DNA of 64,000 nt from the NCBI RefSeq assembly GCF_025370755.1, contig NZ_JAMXFC010000001.1:1-64000 (forward strand), read 5' to 3'. The translations under genes were made by a program, and so were the position numbers. The notes beneath the pieces are model-generated. The model saw only the letters and a program-made list of their open reading frames with translations, was not told the origin of the DNA and searched no databases. Of this stretch, positions 37,001 through 47,224 are shown one piece after another (within the stretch, counting starts at the first letter, position 1; each line of letters starts with the position of its first letter). The stretch is from Laspinema sp. D2d (GTDB lineage Bacteria > Cyanobacteriota > Cyanobacteriia > Cyanobacteriales > Laspinemataceae).

Positions 37001-37674
37001 AATTTATCATTGATGACCTTCCCAAACTTTTATCCTCCATGAAAGTCGGAGCCAACCGCATCCGCGAAATCGTCCTATCTTTAAGAAACTTCTCCCGGTT
37101 AGATGAATCGCAAATGAAAGCCGTTAACCTTCATGAAGGCATCGACAGCACCCTGTTAATTCTCCAAAATCGCCTCAAAGCTAAACCGGGACGGGAGGAG
37201 ATTAAAATTATTAAAGACTACGATAGCTTACCTCTAATCGAATGCTATGGCGGCGAACTCAATCAAGTATTTATGAACTTGATTAGTAATGCGATCGATG
37301 CCTTAGAACGCCCCTTAAAAAACAATAACCTGAAACCAAATCCAGCCTTTTTACCAAGTGCCACTCAGCCAGAATCCGATGCAACCATCGCCACCACCTA
37401 TTCTGCTCCTTACATCCTAATTCAAACAACCCGCAAGGGGATAAACCAAATTGAAATCAAAATTTGCGACAACGGCACCGGCATGACTGAGCAAATTAGA
37501 CAAAGAATATTTGACCCATTTTTTACGACCAAACCTGTCGGGGCCGGAACCGGCTTAGGCTTATCCATCAGCTATCAAATCATCGTAGAAAAACATCGGG
37601 GAAAACTCGAATGCGTTTCTATCCCCGGAAAGGGAACAGAATTTTCGATTTCCCTCCCCATTCATCCCGAATAA
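34066..37674 (+). CDS. Multi-sensor histidine kinase (HAMP, three PAS, GAF)
   Basis: 1202 residues. Order: transmembrane helix (about 5-25), four-helix periplasmic sensor (30-200), second helix (200-222), HAMP (222-272), PAS (about 280-390), PAS with PAC (400-515), coiled coil, PAS with PAC (560-690), GAF (715-880, with VDRCLFIWYRP and FVALPIQTLNGEIGLV), then the kinase core. The phosphoacceptor is His928 in AGVAHEINNPVSF; the ATPase has NQVFMNLISNAIDAL, DNGTGMTEQI and GTGLGLSIS. This type phosphorylates an Asp on a response regulator. No regulator is adjacent, so it is an orphan kinase. The signal is unknown. Confidence 0.95.
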   Translation: MKLQTKLVSSFLGLTAVVALLGITHVRSNQQISKRIEEISTHEIPRIVALEEIKVTSLRMITEVTSYALLQSELARLGQPPNNASSFLEEETEEYQLAYQNLKTWIGQLEEVTLFTGKDKEFLNEIHKITDEINQISQDIIQLITEEQATPLILENYEKLENLEDIFTEKINYEITQSIEQLRQEKQSIKTQTLQANFVNLTLIILIALLAISLGLLLAENIAKPIIKLKNAAIAIGQGKLDVRVHINSSSEIGVLANAFNHMADEIIKKTVSKHYVDNIFKSLIDALIILNPDGTIRDFNFATLFLLGYEDDSDLLGRSISTLLKDRITYDELATQAGVANSLIGRKEVELLSKDGQIIPVYFSASVMREEGGAIQAIVCLAQDIRERKRAEAALRESEYRYHMLASISPVGIFRMSETGQFLYLNERLSQITGLTETQAKIGDWFEAIHPGDRDRVIQEWNQSVKQQLPFQSEFRFLHENGTERWVWGQAVCQGDKDCNGRDYVGTITDITERKRMEEALQQANDELETRVQNRTFELRQALEQLQRESLERKLVAEALHQSQERLNGILQSIDDVVWSVSGITSEVLYLSPAVETIYHRPSSAFFENINLWQEVIYPKDRSVVDLAFKVSLETGTTDLEYRIVRPSGEIRWLRQRTRVVRDRDGNPLRIDGIASDITDRKQADAKLRKSELRYRKLAKQEALINRLTDQIRNSLEIDTILETAVSEIRSLLQVDRCLFIWYRPQGLGTSPASHNGATPTLSPCWEVVKESHTPDLTSLLGYYPTDRDSSLMAQLLNRETIQVDDVRQSQNPDYQKLQTTWGYEAFVALPIQTLNGEIGLVSCGHCQGPRRWSDRELLLLKAIANQVAIAISQAELYTRATDSARHAREKAQELQHTLRELQKTQTQLIQTEKMSSLGQMVAGVAHEINNPVSFIYGNIEPANEYIHNLLHLLALYQTHYAEPVPEIQDVIEEIDLEFIIDDLPKLLSSMKVGANRIREIVLSLRNFSRLDESQMKAVNLHEGIDSTLLILQNRLKAKPGREEIKIIKDYDSLPLIECYGGELNQVFMNLISNAIDALERPLKNNNLKPNPAFLPSATQPESDATIATTYSAPYILIQTTRKGINQIEIKICDNGTGMTEQIRQRIFDPFFTTKPVGAGTGLGLSISYQIIVEKHRGKLECVSIPGKGTEFSISLPIHPE

Positions 37675-38054
37675 ACCCATAAAATTTGGCACTCTATATC
37701 CTATGAATTTTCCCTATTTCCTCTCGGTCCGACTCTCCCCAGTTGAGAGATCCGGACAAGGGGATGAGAAGCATGAGCCAAGTTACCCTTGCCCTGAATT
37801 AAGAGGTGAATTATGATAAGAATCATTTAAAGTAGAGAGAGTGAAGAGGAATTTAAAGTCTCAAAAACTCAGTTCCCACAGTCCCTACCGCCAGGGAAAT
37901 ATTGCCCAAATCCACCGAGTCATCACCTTGGTGATCGCCGTTGGGATTACCCTAGGCTGTACCCAACCCTGGCGATTGGGGCAGGCAGAAGCCGTTACAA
38001 CCGAATTCCGTATCAAATTCTGAGAATTTACAGCCGATTCATTAACCAAAAGGA
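37675..38054. other. Intergenic region
   Basis: 380 bp. A 60-codon frame at 37841-38023 starts with GTG after GAGAGA and has a hydrophobic centre with one Cys; it may encode a small lipoprotein but there is too little to support it. No hairpin terminator for the kinase gene is obvious. Confidence 0.4.
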
Positions 38055-38810
38055 ATGAAACGAATGATAACCAGAAAATTAAAATATGGAATCCCAATTT
38101 TTATCGGATTGATATTTAGCACAGTTGCTGACTTAGGTTGGGCTAAAAACCTTTCTTCCCCTCTTTCGTCATCTAATTTGCCCTCTTACCTGGCTCAATT
38201 GCCTGAAATGGGGCTATTGACGACAAACCCAGGAACTCAAATTAATATTCGGAGTGGTCCGGGGATAGAATATAGTGCGCTGCACTATGGGGTGGTCGGC
38301 GATCGCGTGGAACTTTTAGACTCACAAGCCGAAAATTATTCAGATATTTACAAGTATCGCTGGCATCAAATTCGCTTTGTTGAATCCGGCGCAGTCGGTT
38401 GGGTCCGAGGGGATTTTCTCATTCAAACCACCGACTCGGTGAGTAATGCTTGCCATCAAAGTTTATCCGAAGTCAAAAATACCCTAAACAATGTCCCAAA
38501 CACTTTTATATCGCGAATAATTCTCGAAAATAACGCTCTATCTCCTCTCGCAACCAGACCGAATGAACTGGTTGTGTTAGTGGGTGGGCCCGGACAGCGT
38601 ACAATTCTGTCTTCAGTCGAGTTCATGCAAAATATCAGTGACCAATTAATTCAAAATTGTGAAACCGTAAGTGCTGTCAAACTAGCCTCTAATAACTCCG
38701 GATGGCATCATGTTTTTGGTTTGATTAATGGGCGCGTTCAAACCTTTGAATGCATTGATTCGGGACCGGGTGTTCAACTGAAATGGGGCGAATATTTTTG
38801 TACGCTGTGA
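38055..38810 (+). CDS. Exported SH3-domain protein
   Basis: 251 residues. A signal peptide (KYGIPIFIGLIFSTVADLGWA, cleavage near residue 31) is followed by a bacterial SH3 domain: GTQINIRSGPGIEYSALHYGVVGDRVELLD... YKYRWHQIRFVESGAVGWVRGDFL (about 60-125). Bacterial SH3 domains bind peptidoglycan or peptides outside the cell. The remaining 125 residues include three or four cysteines, a possible disulfide domain, but no known enzyme motif. Two possible ATG starts (38055, 38064). Convergent with the glycoside-hydrolase-like gene, with only 37 bp between stops. Confidence 0.85.
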   Translation: MKRMITRKLKYGIPIFIGLIFSTVADLGWAKNLSSPLSSSNLPSYLAQLPEMGLLTTNPGTQINIRSGPGIEYSALHYGVVGDRVELLDSQAENYSDIYKYRWHQIRFVESGAVGWVRGDFLIQTTDSVSNACHQSLSEVKNTLNNVPNTFISRIILENNALSPLATRPNELVVLVGGPGQRTILSSVEFMQNISDQLIQNCETVSAVKLASNNSGWHHVFGLINGRVQTFECIDSGPGVQLKWGEYFCTL

Positions 38811-38847
38811 ATCTCGCTGAAGTGGAAACACTACCTTCTGTTCTTGC

Positions 38848-40143
38848 CTACTTAATCTTACCCGTCAAACGGTTGACCTCATCGGCCATTTTTTCCGGTT
38901 GCCCTGAAAGGGGAAATAACAAAATATTGTCAACTTTCGGATTTCTGACTAATTCTTCTAAGCGATTAAATTGCCGTTCGGTAATGGAAATGCCATCATA
39001 AGCTTCTACATAGGGGAGTTCCTGTGCGAAATTTTCATCGGCATAGACTTGAATAAACACCCGATCAACTCCCCAGTTTTCCCAATCTGCTGCAAAGTAG
39101 CGTTTGGCCCAATAGGGATTATGATGACAAATATCAAAACTCACGGAAGAATTGGCGGCTTTTGTTGCGGCGATCGCACTTTTGACAAAGTTAGTTAATT
39201 CCAGGGTGCGATCGACTTGACCGGGTAACTCAGCATGATACCCTAAATAATCATCCAACTGCACCGCATCAATTTGGGGATATTTCGTGACAAACTCGAC
39301 CAAAATATTGGTAAAAAATTCCGCAACTTCGGGAATGCCAACATTCAAAACATAATGGTCAACGCCGGGATGGGTGCGGTCCACTCCCGGAACAATCCAC
39401 CCCCGCTGAACGGCTAAATTGAAGGCCGGACTATTTTCGTCTATTTTAATGCCTTTCTCAAAATACGCATGAACTTCCATGTCATGTTTATGCGCTTCGT
39501 CAATTAGCCAATCCAGCCATTTATCCTCAAACTCATTGGGACAACTCTCATAGCCAAATTTGGCCTGCATAACTGCACTTTTGTACATGGTGCAGGCATT
39601 TCCCCAAACCCCATGAATTAGGGTGTTAATTCCCCGATCGCGATAATACCGCACCCTGGCTCTAATTGTTTCTTCCGTCGCATTATTGGTAACTTGATAG
39701 CGACTAAAATAAATGCCTCGAATCGCTTTTTTTTCCCAAGGACTTTTAGGAGTGGAGGGGGTTATGGGATTTTCGGGTAAATTGGCTGGCGGTTTAAGGG
39801 CAGCAGTTGACGTTGGAGGAGATGGATTAGAAATTGGGGCTGTCGGTAACTGGGATTGTGGTGGTAAGGTTTCTAAAATTGGGGTAGCCTCGGGCAAATT
39901 CTGAGTCACTTCATCCGATGGCTTAGAGGCATTCAGAAAAGGAATTTTTTGTTGTAAATCCTGGGGAATAAATCGACTGATTTCTACGGAAATCTGTTCT
40001 CTGATATCATCAGGTATCAATCGACTAATCAAATATTCCCGCTGGGTGAATAAAAAATAACCACCCCCTAAAATTAGGAGAATTACCGAAAACGGAATGC
40101 TTGCACATCCACATCCACTGGGTTGTTTCTTTTCGCGAGCCAT
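38848..40143 (-). CDS. Membrane-anchored glycoside-hydrolase-like protein (GH10-like TIM barrel)
   Basis: 431 residues. An N-terminal helix (SIPFSVILLILGGGYFLF, about 17-34) anchors it; a Pro/Ser/Thr-rich linker (about 75-135) follows, then a 290-residue TIM-barrel-like domain: AIRGIYFSRYQVTN, YYRDRGINTLIHGVWGNACTMY, AHKHDMEVHAYFEKG, IDAVQLDDYLGYH. This fits the GHL10/DUF4015-type glycosidase families, with acidic residues E (HAYFEKG) and D (QLDDYLG) as candidate catalysts. It probably acts on a cell-envelope polysaccharide in the periplasm. The CGCAS near residue 11-15 is unusual. ATG at 40143. Confidence 0.82.
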   Translation of the reverse strand: MAREKKQPSGCGCASIPFSVILLILGGGYFLFTQREYLISRLIPDDIREQISVEISRFIPQDLQQKIPFLNASKPSDEVTQNLPEATPILETLPPQSQLPTAPISNPSPPTSTAALKPPANLPENPITPSTPKSPWEKKAIRGIYFSRYQVTNNATEETIRARVRYYRDRGINTLIHGVWGNACTMYKSAVMQAKFGYESCPNEFEDKWLDWLIDEAHKHDMEVHAYFEKGIKIDENSPAFNLAVQRGWIVPGVDRTHPGVDHYVLNVGIPEVAEFFTNILVEFVTKYPQIDAVQLDDYLGYHAELPGQVDRTLELTNFVKSAIAATKAANSSVSFDICHHNPYWAKRYFAADWENWGVDRVFIQVYADENFAQELPYVEAYDGISITERQFNRLEELVRNPKVDNILLFPLSGQPEKMADEVNRLTGKIK

Positions 40144-40358
40144 GATCTCTTAACCCGTTAGGTTCGAGTGAATTGATTGAGTTTTAAAGGGGCTGATTTT
40201 ATAAGGTTTGGTAATTAACAAGAAAGAATTTGACGGAATTTTTCCCTAACTCCCCTATTTTTAATGATAAGAGGCCGATCGCTCCTTTGTCAAGATAGAC
40301 TTAGACCTTAGCCAATTACGCAACTCACCCACCCCCGTCAATCTACTCATTGACTCAC

Positions 40359-40380
40359 AAAAAAGCCCCGATTGGGGCCT
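40359..40380 (-). terminator. Rho-independent terminator of the deaminase-like gene
   Basis: On the minus strand: GGCCCC / GGGGCT stem, loop AATC, then T6. It lies 45 bp after the stop codon at 40425, in the right direction. Confidence 0.85.
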
Positions 40381-40424
40381 AATTGATGAAGAGTCCACCC
40401 TGAATTAGAAGGAAATTCTTGACT

Positions 40425-41546
40425 TTAAACTACGGGCATGACGGGGATAGATTCCGGTTTCAACAAATCCGTTAACATTTCGGCTGGAGGGTGCTGATAA
40501 GGCCATGCAAAAGCATGACGAAACGCCGCTTCCTGACAGGCTTGCATCTGGTGAAAATCAATAATATCCTGAGTTAATAGACTTTCGTACTCAAAGGGTA
40601 AGCGCATATCATGTAAGCCAGCATTATCCGTACAAATCGCAATATCAACCCCGGCATCAAAACAGCGGTCAAAGATGATTTTGAGGTCCTGGATCTCCTT
40701 GAGAGTTCCGGTTTTAAAATAAGTGGTGGGACAGACTTCTAAACATTGTCCCCGACGGGCGACTTCCGGTAATAATTCCGGATGTTTTAAGGGAATTTGA
40801 ATTCCATGTCCGATTCTCATTAAGTAGGGGAGGAGTTCCGGATGGCATCCGTCGGGGGTTTCGTAGAGGTGGCCGGTGGTATTTATACCCAGGTTACGGG
40901 CATAGGCGTAGAGTTTGACAAATTCATCCAGGCGATCGCCATAATGATTGTCCCCTCCCGCTACATCGATCGCACAGACATAACAAGGCATCTGACTCGC
41001 TAAATCCACGATCGCCCGATTCACCTCCTCGGGTAATCGCGAATGCATACAGAGAATTTGGCGGGTGACGATGGGATATTCGGGTAACTGAGACGCCTTG
41101 CCGACAACTTCCACAATCTCTGCCATGCGATCGATCCGCTGAGATTGACTCAAATCATGGGGAGTCCGCAAGTACGGGGTATAACGGAGTTCTAAATAGG
41201 CCAGATTTTCAAAAATATAGGCCCCCCGAATCAACCGATAGATAAAATAGGGGAGGGTTTCGACGCTTTGGACACTTTCAACGAGGGTGTGGAGTTCTAA
41301 ATACTCATCGAGAGTATCCCGGGGTTTGGTGTAAAACGCTTCAAACACAGGATATTCGGGAAAGCGTAACGCCAGTTCGCGATCGTGACGCTGAAAGTAT
41401 CGCCACAGAACACGAGGCACCACCGAACCTCCTAGATGTCGGTGCAGTTCAGCATATAAAGCCACAGCAGCTTCTCCTCTTGTGGATAGGTGAGGGGTCA
41501 ATGAATTCGGAGAGCTAATTAGATCTAGCCTATCGAACAGATGCAC
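40425..41546 (-). CDS. Adenosine-deaminase-like protein
   Basis: 373 residues from a GTG start. The metal and catalytic motifs of the adenosine deaminase family are mostly present: H35-R-H37 in AELHRHLGGS (usual form HxHLDGS), GHLYE (H226, E229), RIGHG (H247), and CTDNAGLHD (D307). The last normally reads TDDP; here the second Asp is Asn308. So it is either a divergent deaminase or an enzyme for another amino-purine. It is divergent from purA, which supports a purine role by context. ATP-free hydrolytic deamination would turn adenosine to inosine in the cytosol. Confidence 0.8.
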   Translation of the reverse strand: MHLFDRLDLISSPNSLTPHLSTRGEAAVALYAELHRHLGGSVVPRVLWRYFQRHDRELALRFPEYPVFEAFYTKPRDTLDEYLELHTLVESVQSVETLPYFIYRLIRGAYIFENLAYLELRYTPYLRTPHDLSQSQRIDRMAEIVEVVGKASQLPEYPIVTRQILCMHSRLPEEVNRAIVDLASQMPCYVCAIDVAGGDNHYGDRLDEFVKLYAYARNLGINTTGHLYETPDGCHPELLPYLMRIGHGIQIPLKHPELLPEVARRGQCLEVCPTTYFKTGTLKEIQDLKIIFDRCFDAGVDIAICTDNAGLHDMRLPFEYESLLTQDIIDFHQMQACQEAAFRHAFAWPYQHPPAEMLTDLLKPESIPVMPVV

Positions 41547-41666
41547 TCCGAGTCAAGCCCATTACGTTATATTTTAGTGTGGTTTTTTGGAAACGGAAAT
41601 TTAACAAAAATTAATTTGACAAGAGATACAGTATCTGGTGATAATTGTCGATTGTGTAAACTTTAG

Positions 41667-43007
<1,341 letters not shown>

Positions 43008-43045
43008 ATTCCAGTTTGACATCCTCAATCCTGACTATCTAAAAT

Positions 43046-43077
43046 ACAGAAAAAGGGGGATAGCCCCCTTTTTCTGT
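43046..43077. terminator. Perfect 14-bp terminator after purA
   Basis: ACAGAAAAAGGGGG / CCCCCTTTTTCTGT with loop ATAG. It has T5 at the end of the right arm and lies 39 bp after the purA stop. Confidence 0.92.
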
Positions 43078-43215
43078 TAAGGGCAATTCTCACGATTCTA
43101 ATTCCTTAACTATTTCACCCAATATCAAACAATTATTGGATAAAGTGCAGATAGCTTGGGCTGAAAATGTTCCAGAAACAGAGTTTATGGAATCTACATC
43201 TCAAGAGGAAAGCTA

Positions 43216-43575
43216 ATGTTAGATATCAGCTTTTACCCAGAAGGTCAAGAATCGCATACGATAGAGATGAAAGAAGACTTTTTTGAGTAGTTGGCTCATA
43301 CGAACTTTTCCAGGATAGGCAAATCTGACCCAACGGTGATTGAAATAGAAGAAAAAGAAGAACTGTTGTTGATTAAACTCGATCCAGAAAATTCCCAGCT
43401 TCTCAAGTATTTTCTGCGGGATGCGATTATCCTAGAAAGTGAAAAAATCATTGAAAACCTGGGAGAGACCCCATCTAAAGAGGACTATCAAAAACTGACC
43501 TATCCCTTGAAAAAACTGCATGAATTACGCCGCTGTGTAGAAAACGAAACCTACCAATATCTCCAGCGGGCTTGA
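43216..43575 (+). pseudogene. Small gene interrupted by an in-frame TAG
   Basis: From ATG 43216 the frame reads MLDISFYPEGQESHTIEMKEDFFE, then TAG at 43288-43290, and continues in the same phase from TTG 43291 for 94 codons (IEIEEKEELLLIKLDPENSQLL ... YQYLQRA). Together they would give about 119 residues. The ATG overlaps the TAA of another open stretch (TAATG at 43214-43218) whose frame reaches back to about 43090 with no start codon. It looks like the remains of a two-gene unit, or a gene with a stop that is bypassed. Family not recognised. Confidence 0.55.
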
Positions 43576-43696
43576 ATATCTGTCCCCGCTGTTGATAAAA
43601 TAGGAGGTTGCAGCGTTTTTCCCGGACCCTCGGGTTAAACTGTGAACAACGTCCGATCCATCATTGATCGCTAACCCCTAACGAGTAACACCTAAC

Positions 43697-44308
43697 ATGA
43701 CAGTCATCGTTGAATGCCAAAAACGCCACGAAGGAAGCAAACCCAAGGCCCTGCGACGGGAAGGATTGATTCCGGCTTCCCTGTATGGTCATCAAGGCAC
43801 CGAATCCATTAGCCTGACGATTCCTGCCAAAGTTGCTGAGAAATTGCTCAAAGAAGCCTCAGTCAACAATACCTTGGTGGATCTCAATATCCCTGACCTT
43901 TCCTGGAAAGGCAAAACCATCCTCAGAGAAGTTCAGACTCATCCTTGGAAATCAACCTCGGTTTACCACATCAGCTTTTTTGCCGTGTCGGCAGGAACCA
44001 GCTTGGATTTGGTGGTGCCTCTCCATTTGGTGGGAGAACCTTATGGGGTCACCCAGGAAGGGGGCGTCTTAGATGTGGTGATGACCGAACTCCCCATTCA
44101 ATGCACCCGGGACAATATCCCTGATTCTATTGAAATTGACATTACCCACCTTAAACTAGGGGATGCGTTGCACGTGAGCGAACTTCCCTTATCGGAAGGG
44201 GTAACGGCTCATGTGGAAGGCGATCGCATTGTTTTGACGATTCTCCAAACCAGAAATACCGATAAATCCACCGACGAAGAAGGTGCTGAACAAGGAGCCA
44301 CTGCGTAG
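43697..44308 (+). CDS. rplY: 50S ribosomal protein L25/general stress protein Ctc
   Basis: 203 residues, the long L25 form with an N-terminal L25 barrel and a C-terminal TL5/Ctc beta domain (about 95-185). It binds 5S rRNA in the large subunit. [27 protein letters not shown] is the family start, and [41 protein letters not shown] the C-terminal domain. The last 15 residues are acidic, as in other Ctc proteins. ATG at 43697. A strong terminator follows. Confidence 0.95.
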   Translation: MTVIVECQKRHEGSKPKALRREGLIPASLYGHQGTESISLTIPAKVAEKLLKEASVNNTLVDLNIPDLSWKGKTILREVQTHPWKSTSVYHISFFAVSAGTSLDLVVPLHLVGEPYGVTQEGGVLDVVMTELPIQCTRDNIPDSIEIDITHLKLGDALHVSELPLSEGVTAHVEGDRIVLTILQTRNTDKSTDEEGAEQGATA

Positions 44309-44451
44309 TTCTATTTTAGTCTGTGCTCTTTGGCGAGTCCCTGGAACTAGATATTCTTCGCCCAAGGCAACGGTTTTATCCGTGGCGGCAGGCAGATCCG
44401 GGGCGATCGCATCCTTTCTAGGGGTTTCGACAATCCAACCTCTGATTTTAT

Positions 44452-44498
44452 AAAAGGAAAAAGGCAGGCAGGTTACTCCCTGTTGCCTTTTTCCTTTT
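44452..44498 (+). terminator. Terminator after rplY
   Basis: 15-bp stem AAAAGGAAAAAGGCA / TGCCTTTTTCCTTTT with an inner GCAGG/CCTG hairpin. T5 follows. It ends the rplY transcript about 150 bp after the stop and separates it from the kinase gene. Confidence 0.85.
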
Positions 44499-44564
44499 TG
44501 CTTTGTATCGTAGGGTTTAAGCCAAAATTTATTCTCCCTAATCGTCGTAAAAACTAACAAATTC

Positions 44565-45551
44565 ATGAGCAATTATCACGTTTATGGTATTGGGAATGCC
44601 CTGGTGGATATGGAATATGAAATATCCCCCGAACGCATGGCCCAGATGCAAATCGAAAAAGGAGTGATGACCTTAATCGAGGAAGATCGGCATCATTCCC
44701 TTCTGGAACAATTCAGCGATCGCCCTTGTAAAAAAAGCTGTGGCGGTTCAGCAGCTAATACCATTATCGCGGTCAGTCAATTTGGGGGTAAAGGCTTTTA
44801 TTCCTGTAAAGTTGCCCATGATGAAACGGGTACGTTTTATCTGGAAGACCTCCTGCGCAACGGGGTAGAGACCAACTTACAACATCAAACTCGCCCGGAA
44901 GGAGTAACGGGAAAATGTCTGGTGTTCGTCACCCCGGATGCCGATCGCACCATGAATACTTATTTAGGGATTACGGGCAGTTTTGGAACCACGGAACTGG
45001 TTCCCGAGGCGATTGCTTCCTCGGAATATCTCTACATTGAAGGTTATCTCGTCAGTTCCCCCACAGGACAAACGGCGGCGATTCAAGCCCGAGAAATTGC
45101 CAGTCAAGCGGGAGTGAAAACTGCCCTATCACTCTCAGATATAAATATGGTGAAGTTCTTTAAATCGGGTTTGTTGGATATGATTGGACCCGGCCTTGAT
45201 TTTATCTTTGCCAATGAAAGTGAAGCTTTAACAATGGCGGAAACGGATACCATTGATGGGGCAGTCACCCATTTAAAAACCCTCGCCAAACGCTTTGCAA
45301 TTACCCTGGGTGCAAAAGGCTCTATCATTTTTGATGGAGAAAAACTCATTGAAATTCCGGCGATTTCTGTCCAGGCGATCGATACTGTTGGTGCGGGAGA
45401 TATGTATGCTGGAGCCTTTTTATATGGGATTACTCATGGCATGAGTGATGCCGAAGCGGGACAATTAGCGGCTAAAGCAGCGGCGCGGATTGTCACCACC
45501 TACGGACCTCGGTTATCGAAAGAAGAAACGCGATCGCTCCTAGAAGGATAA
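44565..45551 (+). CDS. PfkB family carbohydrate/nucleoside kinase (adenosine kinase-like)
   Basis: 328 residues. The PfkB signatures are present: GIGNALVDMEYEI at the N-terminus, CGGSAANTIIAVSQFGG, and DTVGAGDMYAGAFLYG with the catalytic Asp. Members in cyanobacteria are often annotated as adenosine kinase; ribokinase-type sugar kinases share the fold. With a CNT nucleoside transporter and a deaminase-like gene in the window, phosphorylation of adenosine to AMP is an attractive role, but the substrate is inference. ATG at 44565, 67 bp after the rplY terminator. Confidence 0.9.
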   Translation: MSNYHVYGIGNALVDMEYEISPERMAQMQIEKGVMTLIEEDRHHSLLEQFSDRPCKKSCGGSAANTIIAVSQFGGKGFYSCKVAHDETGTFYLEDLLRNGVETNLQHQTRPEGVTGKCLVFVTPDADRTMNTYLGITGSFGTTELVPEAIASSEYLYIEGYLVSSPTGQTAAIQAREIASQAGVKTALSLSDINMVKFFKSGLLDMIGPGLDFIFANESEALTMAETDTIDGAVTHLKTLAKRFAITLGAKGSIIFDGEKLIEIPAISVQAIDTVGAGDMYAGAFLYGITHGMSDAEAGQLAAKAAARIVTTYGPRLSKEETRSLLEG

Positions 45552-45631
45552 TCGCAAAAGCAGGAAGGATGAACTGAAAGCATTTGTCCTTCCGCTTTCC
45601 CGGCGCAGAATTGAGCCCAATGGAGGACAAC

Positions 45632-47185
45632 ATGAGTCAGGTTAAACTTCCCCAGGCGATCGCCGAAATGATGCAGGGAGACTTTTACCCCCATCCGGTG
45701 CAAAAACCCATCATCTTGATACAAACCCACGCTTCATTTCTGTTGCTGACGGGGTACTATGTTTATAAAGTCAAAAAATCGGTTAATTTTGGCTTTTTAG
45801 ATTACTCCACTCTGGAAAAACGCCATCATTTTTGCTTAGAAGAGTTGCGATTAAACCAACAGATTGCCCCTCAGCTCTATTTGGAAGTTGTGGCAGTAAC
45901 TCAAAACGGCAGTCACCTAGAACTGAATGGCAAAGGGGAACCGATTGAATATGCATTAAAAATGCGGCAGTTCCCTCAAGAAGCTTTATTAATTAATCAA
46001 TTTGAACAGGATCAAATCACCCAAGAACAAATGGAACAATTAGGCAAAATTGTGGCTGAGTTCCATCAGCAAACGCCGACGAGTGATTATATTAAACGTT
46101 TTGGAACTGTCGCTAAAATCCGGGAGGCGATCGAAAATAATTATCAGCAATCTCAAGCCTATATCGATGGACCCCAAACCCGTCAGCAATTTGAAGATAC
46201 TAAAGCTTACAGCGATCGCTTTTTTGCTGAACGGTACTCTGACTTTGAGCAGCGAATGCAAACGGATAAAATTCGTGAATGTCACGGGGATTTACATTTA
46301 AAAAATATTGCCCGATGGGATGATCAGATTCTGCTCTTTGATCGCATTGAATTTAACGAAGCCTTTCGATTTGTGGATGTGATGTATGATATCGGCTTTG
46401 CCGTCATGGATATGGAAGCCCGGGGACGGCAGGACCTCGCCAATGGGTTTTTAAATACTTATTTGGAACAAACCGGCGACTGGGAAGGGTTGCAAGTGCT
46501 ATCATTATACTTAAGTCGTCAGGCGTATGTCCGCGCTAAAGTGACCTCGTTGATGTTAGATGATGCCAACATTGCGGAGGATGAGAAGCAAAAAGCATGG
46601 CAAACAGCCGCCGATTATTATCAATTAGCATGGCAGTACACCCAACCTCGCCAAGGGCGATTGATTTTAATGTCTGGTTTATCCGGTTCGGGAAAAAGCA
46701 CGATCGCCCGACAATTGGCTAGAGCAACTGGGGCGATTCATATCCGCTCAGATGCAGTCCGAAAGCATTTGGCGGGGATTCCCCTCCAATCTCCGGGGAG
46801 TAGTGAGATATACAAACCAGAAATGACCGCCCAGACTTATGCAAGATTGTTGGAGTTGGGGATAAGGGTAGCAAGTGAGGGATGGACGGTGATTTTGGAT
46901 GCCAAATATGACCGGCAAGGGTTGCGCAGAACGGCGATCGCTGCTGCGAGAGACGGTAAATTGCCCTTGGCGATTTTGCATTGTACCGCCCCGATCGCTG
47001 TTTTGCGCGATCGGCTCAATCACCGCCAAGACGATATCGCCGATGCCACTGCGGATCTCCTCGACACTCAGCAACAAACTGCCGAACCGTTTTGTGAGGA
47101 CGAACTTCCCTACGTTACATCCCTCGACACTACCGGCGATATCGAGGCTCAATTAAACCCACTTATCACCCACATCAATTCCTAA
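45632..47185 (+). CDS. Fusion of aminoglycoside-phosphotransferase-like and P-loop kinase domains
   Basis: 517 residues from ATG 45632, which has GGAGG six bases upstream; the frame extends 16 codons further without a better site. The N-terminal 330 residues are an APH-like kinase (ECHGDLHLKNIARWDDQILLFDRIEFN is the catalytic and metal loop). The C-terminal 170 residues are an adenylylsulfate/gluconate-type kinase with GLSGSGKST (349-357), IRSDAVRKHL and LDAKYDRQGLR. This two-kinase fusion is widespread in bacteria; its substrates are not known. It follows the PfkB gene on the same strand with an inverted repeat (GGAAGGA / TCCTTCC) between. Confidence 0.92.
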   Translation: MSQVKLPQAIAEMMQGDFYPHPVQKPIILIQTHASFLLLTGYYVYKVKKSVNFGFLDYSTLEKRHHFCLEELRLNQQIAPQLYLEVVAVTQNGSHLELNGKGEPIEYALKMRQFPQEALLINQFEQDQITQEQMEQLGKIVAEFHQQTPTSDYIKRFGTVAKIREAIENNYQQSQAYIDGPQTRQQFEDTKAYSDRFFAERYSDFEQRMQTDKIRECHGDLHLKNIARWDDQILLFDRIEFNEAFRFVDVMYDIGFAVMDMEARGRQDLANGFLNTYLEQTGDWEGLQVLSLYLSRQAYVRAKVTSLMLDDANIAEDEKQKAWQTAADYYQLAWQYTQPRQGRLILMSGLSGSGKSTIARQLARATGAIHIRSDAVRKHLAGIPLQSPGSSEIYKPEMTAQTYARLLELGIRVASEGWTVILDAKYDRQGLRRTAIAAARDGKLPLAILHCTAPIAVLRDRLNHRQDDIADATADLLDTQQQTAEPFCEDELPYVTSLDTTGDIEAQLNPLITHINS

Positions 47186-47224
47186 TTTTACACCTTTCCA
47201 CCTCTCCCAATTCGGAGCAATTGT

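Noticed and set aside
37841-38023. 60-codon frame with a hydrophobic stretch and a Cys
   Set aside because: It could be a small lipoprotein, but it has no recognisable family and the start is only a GTG; kept as a comment in the gap.
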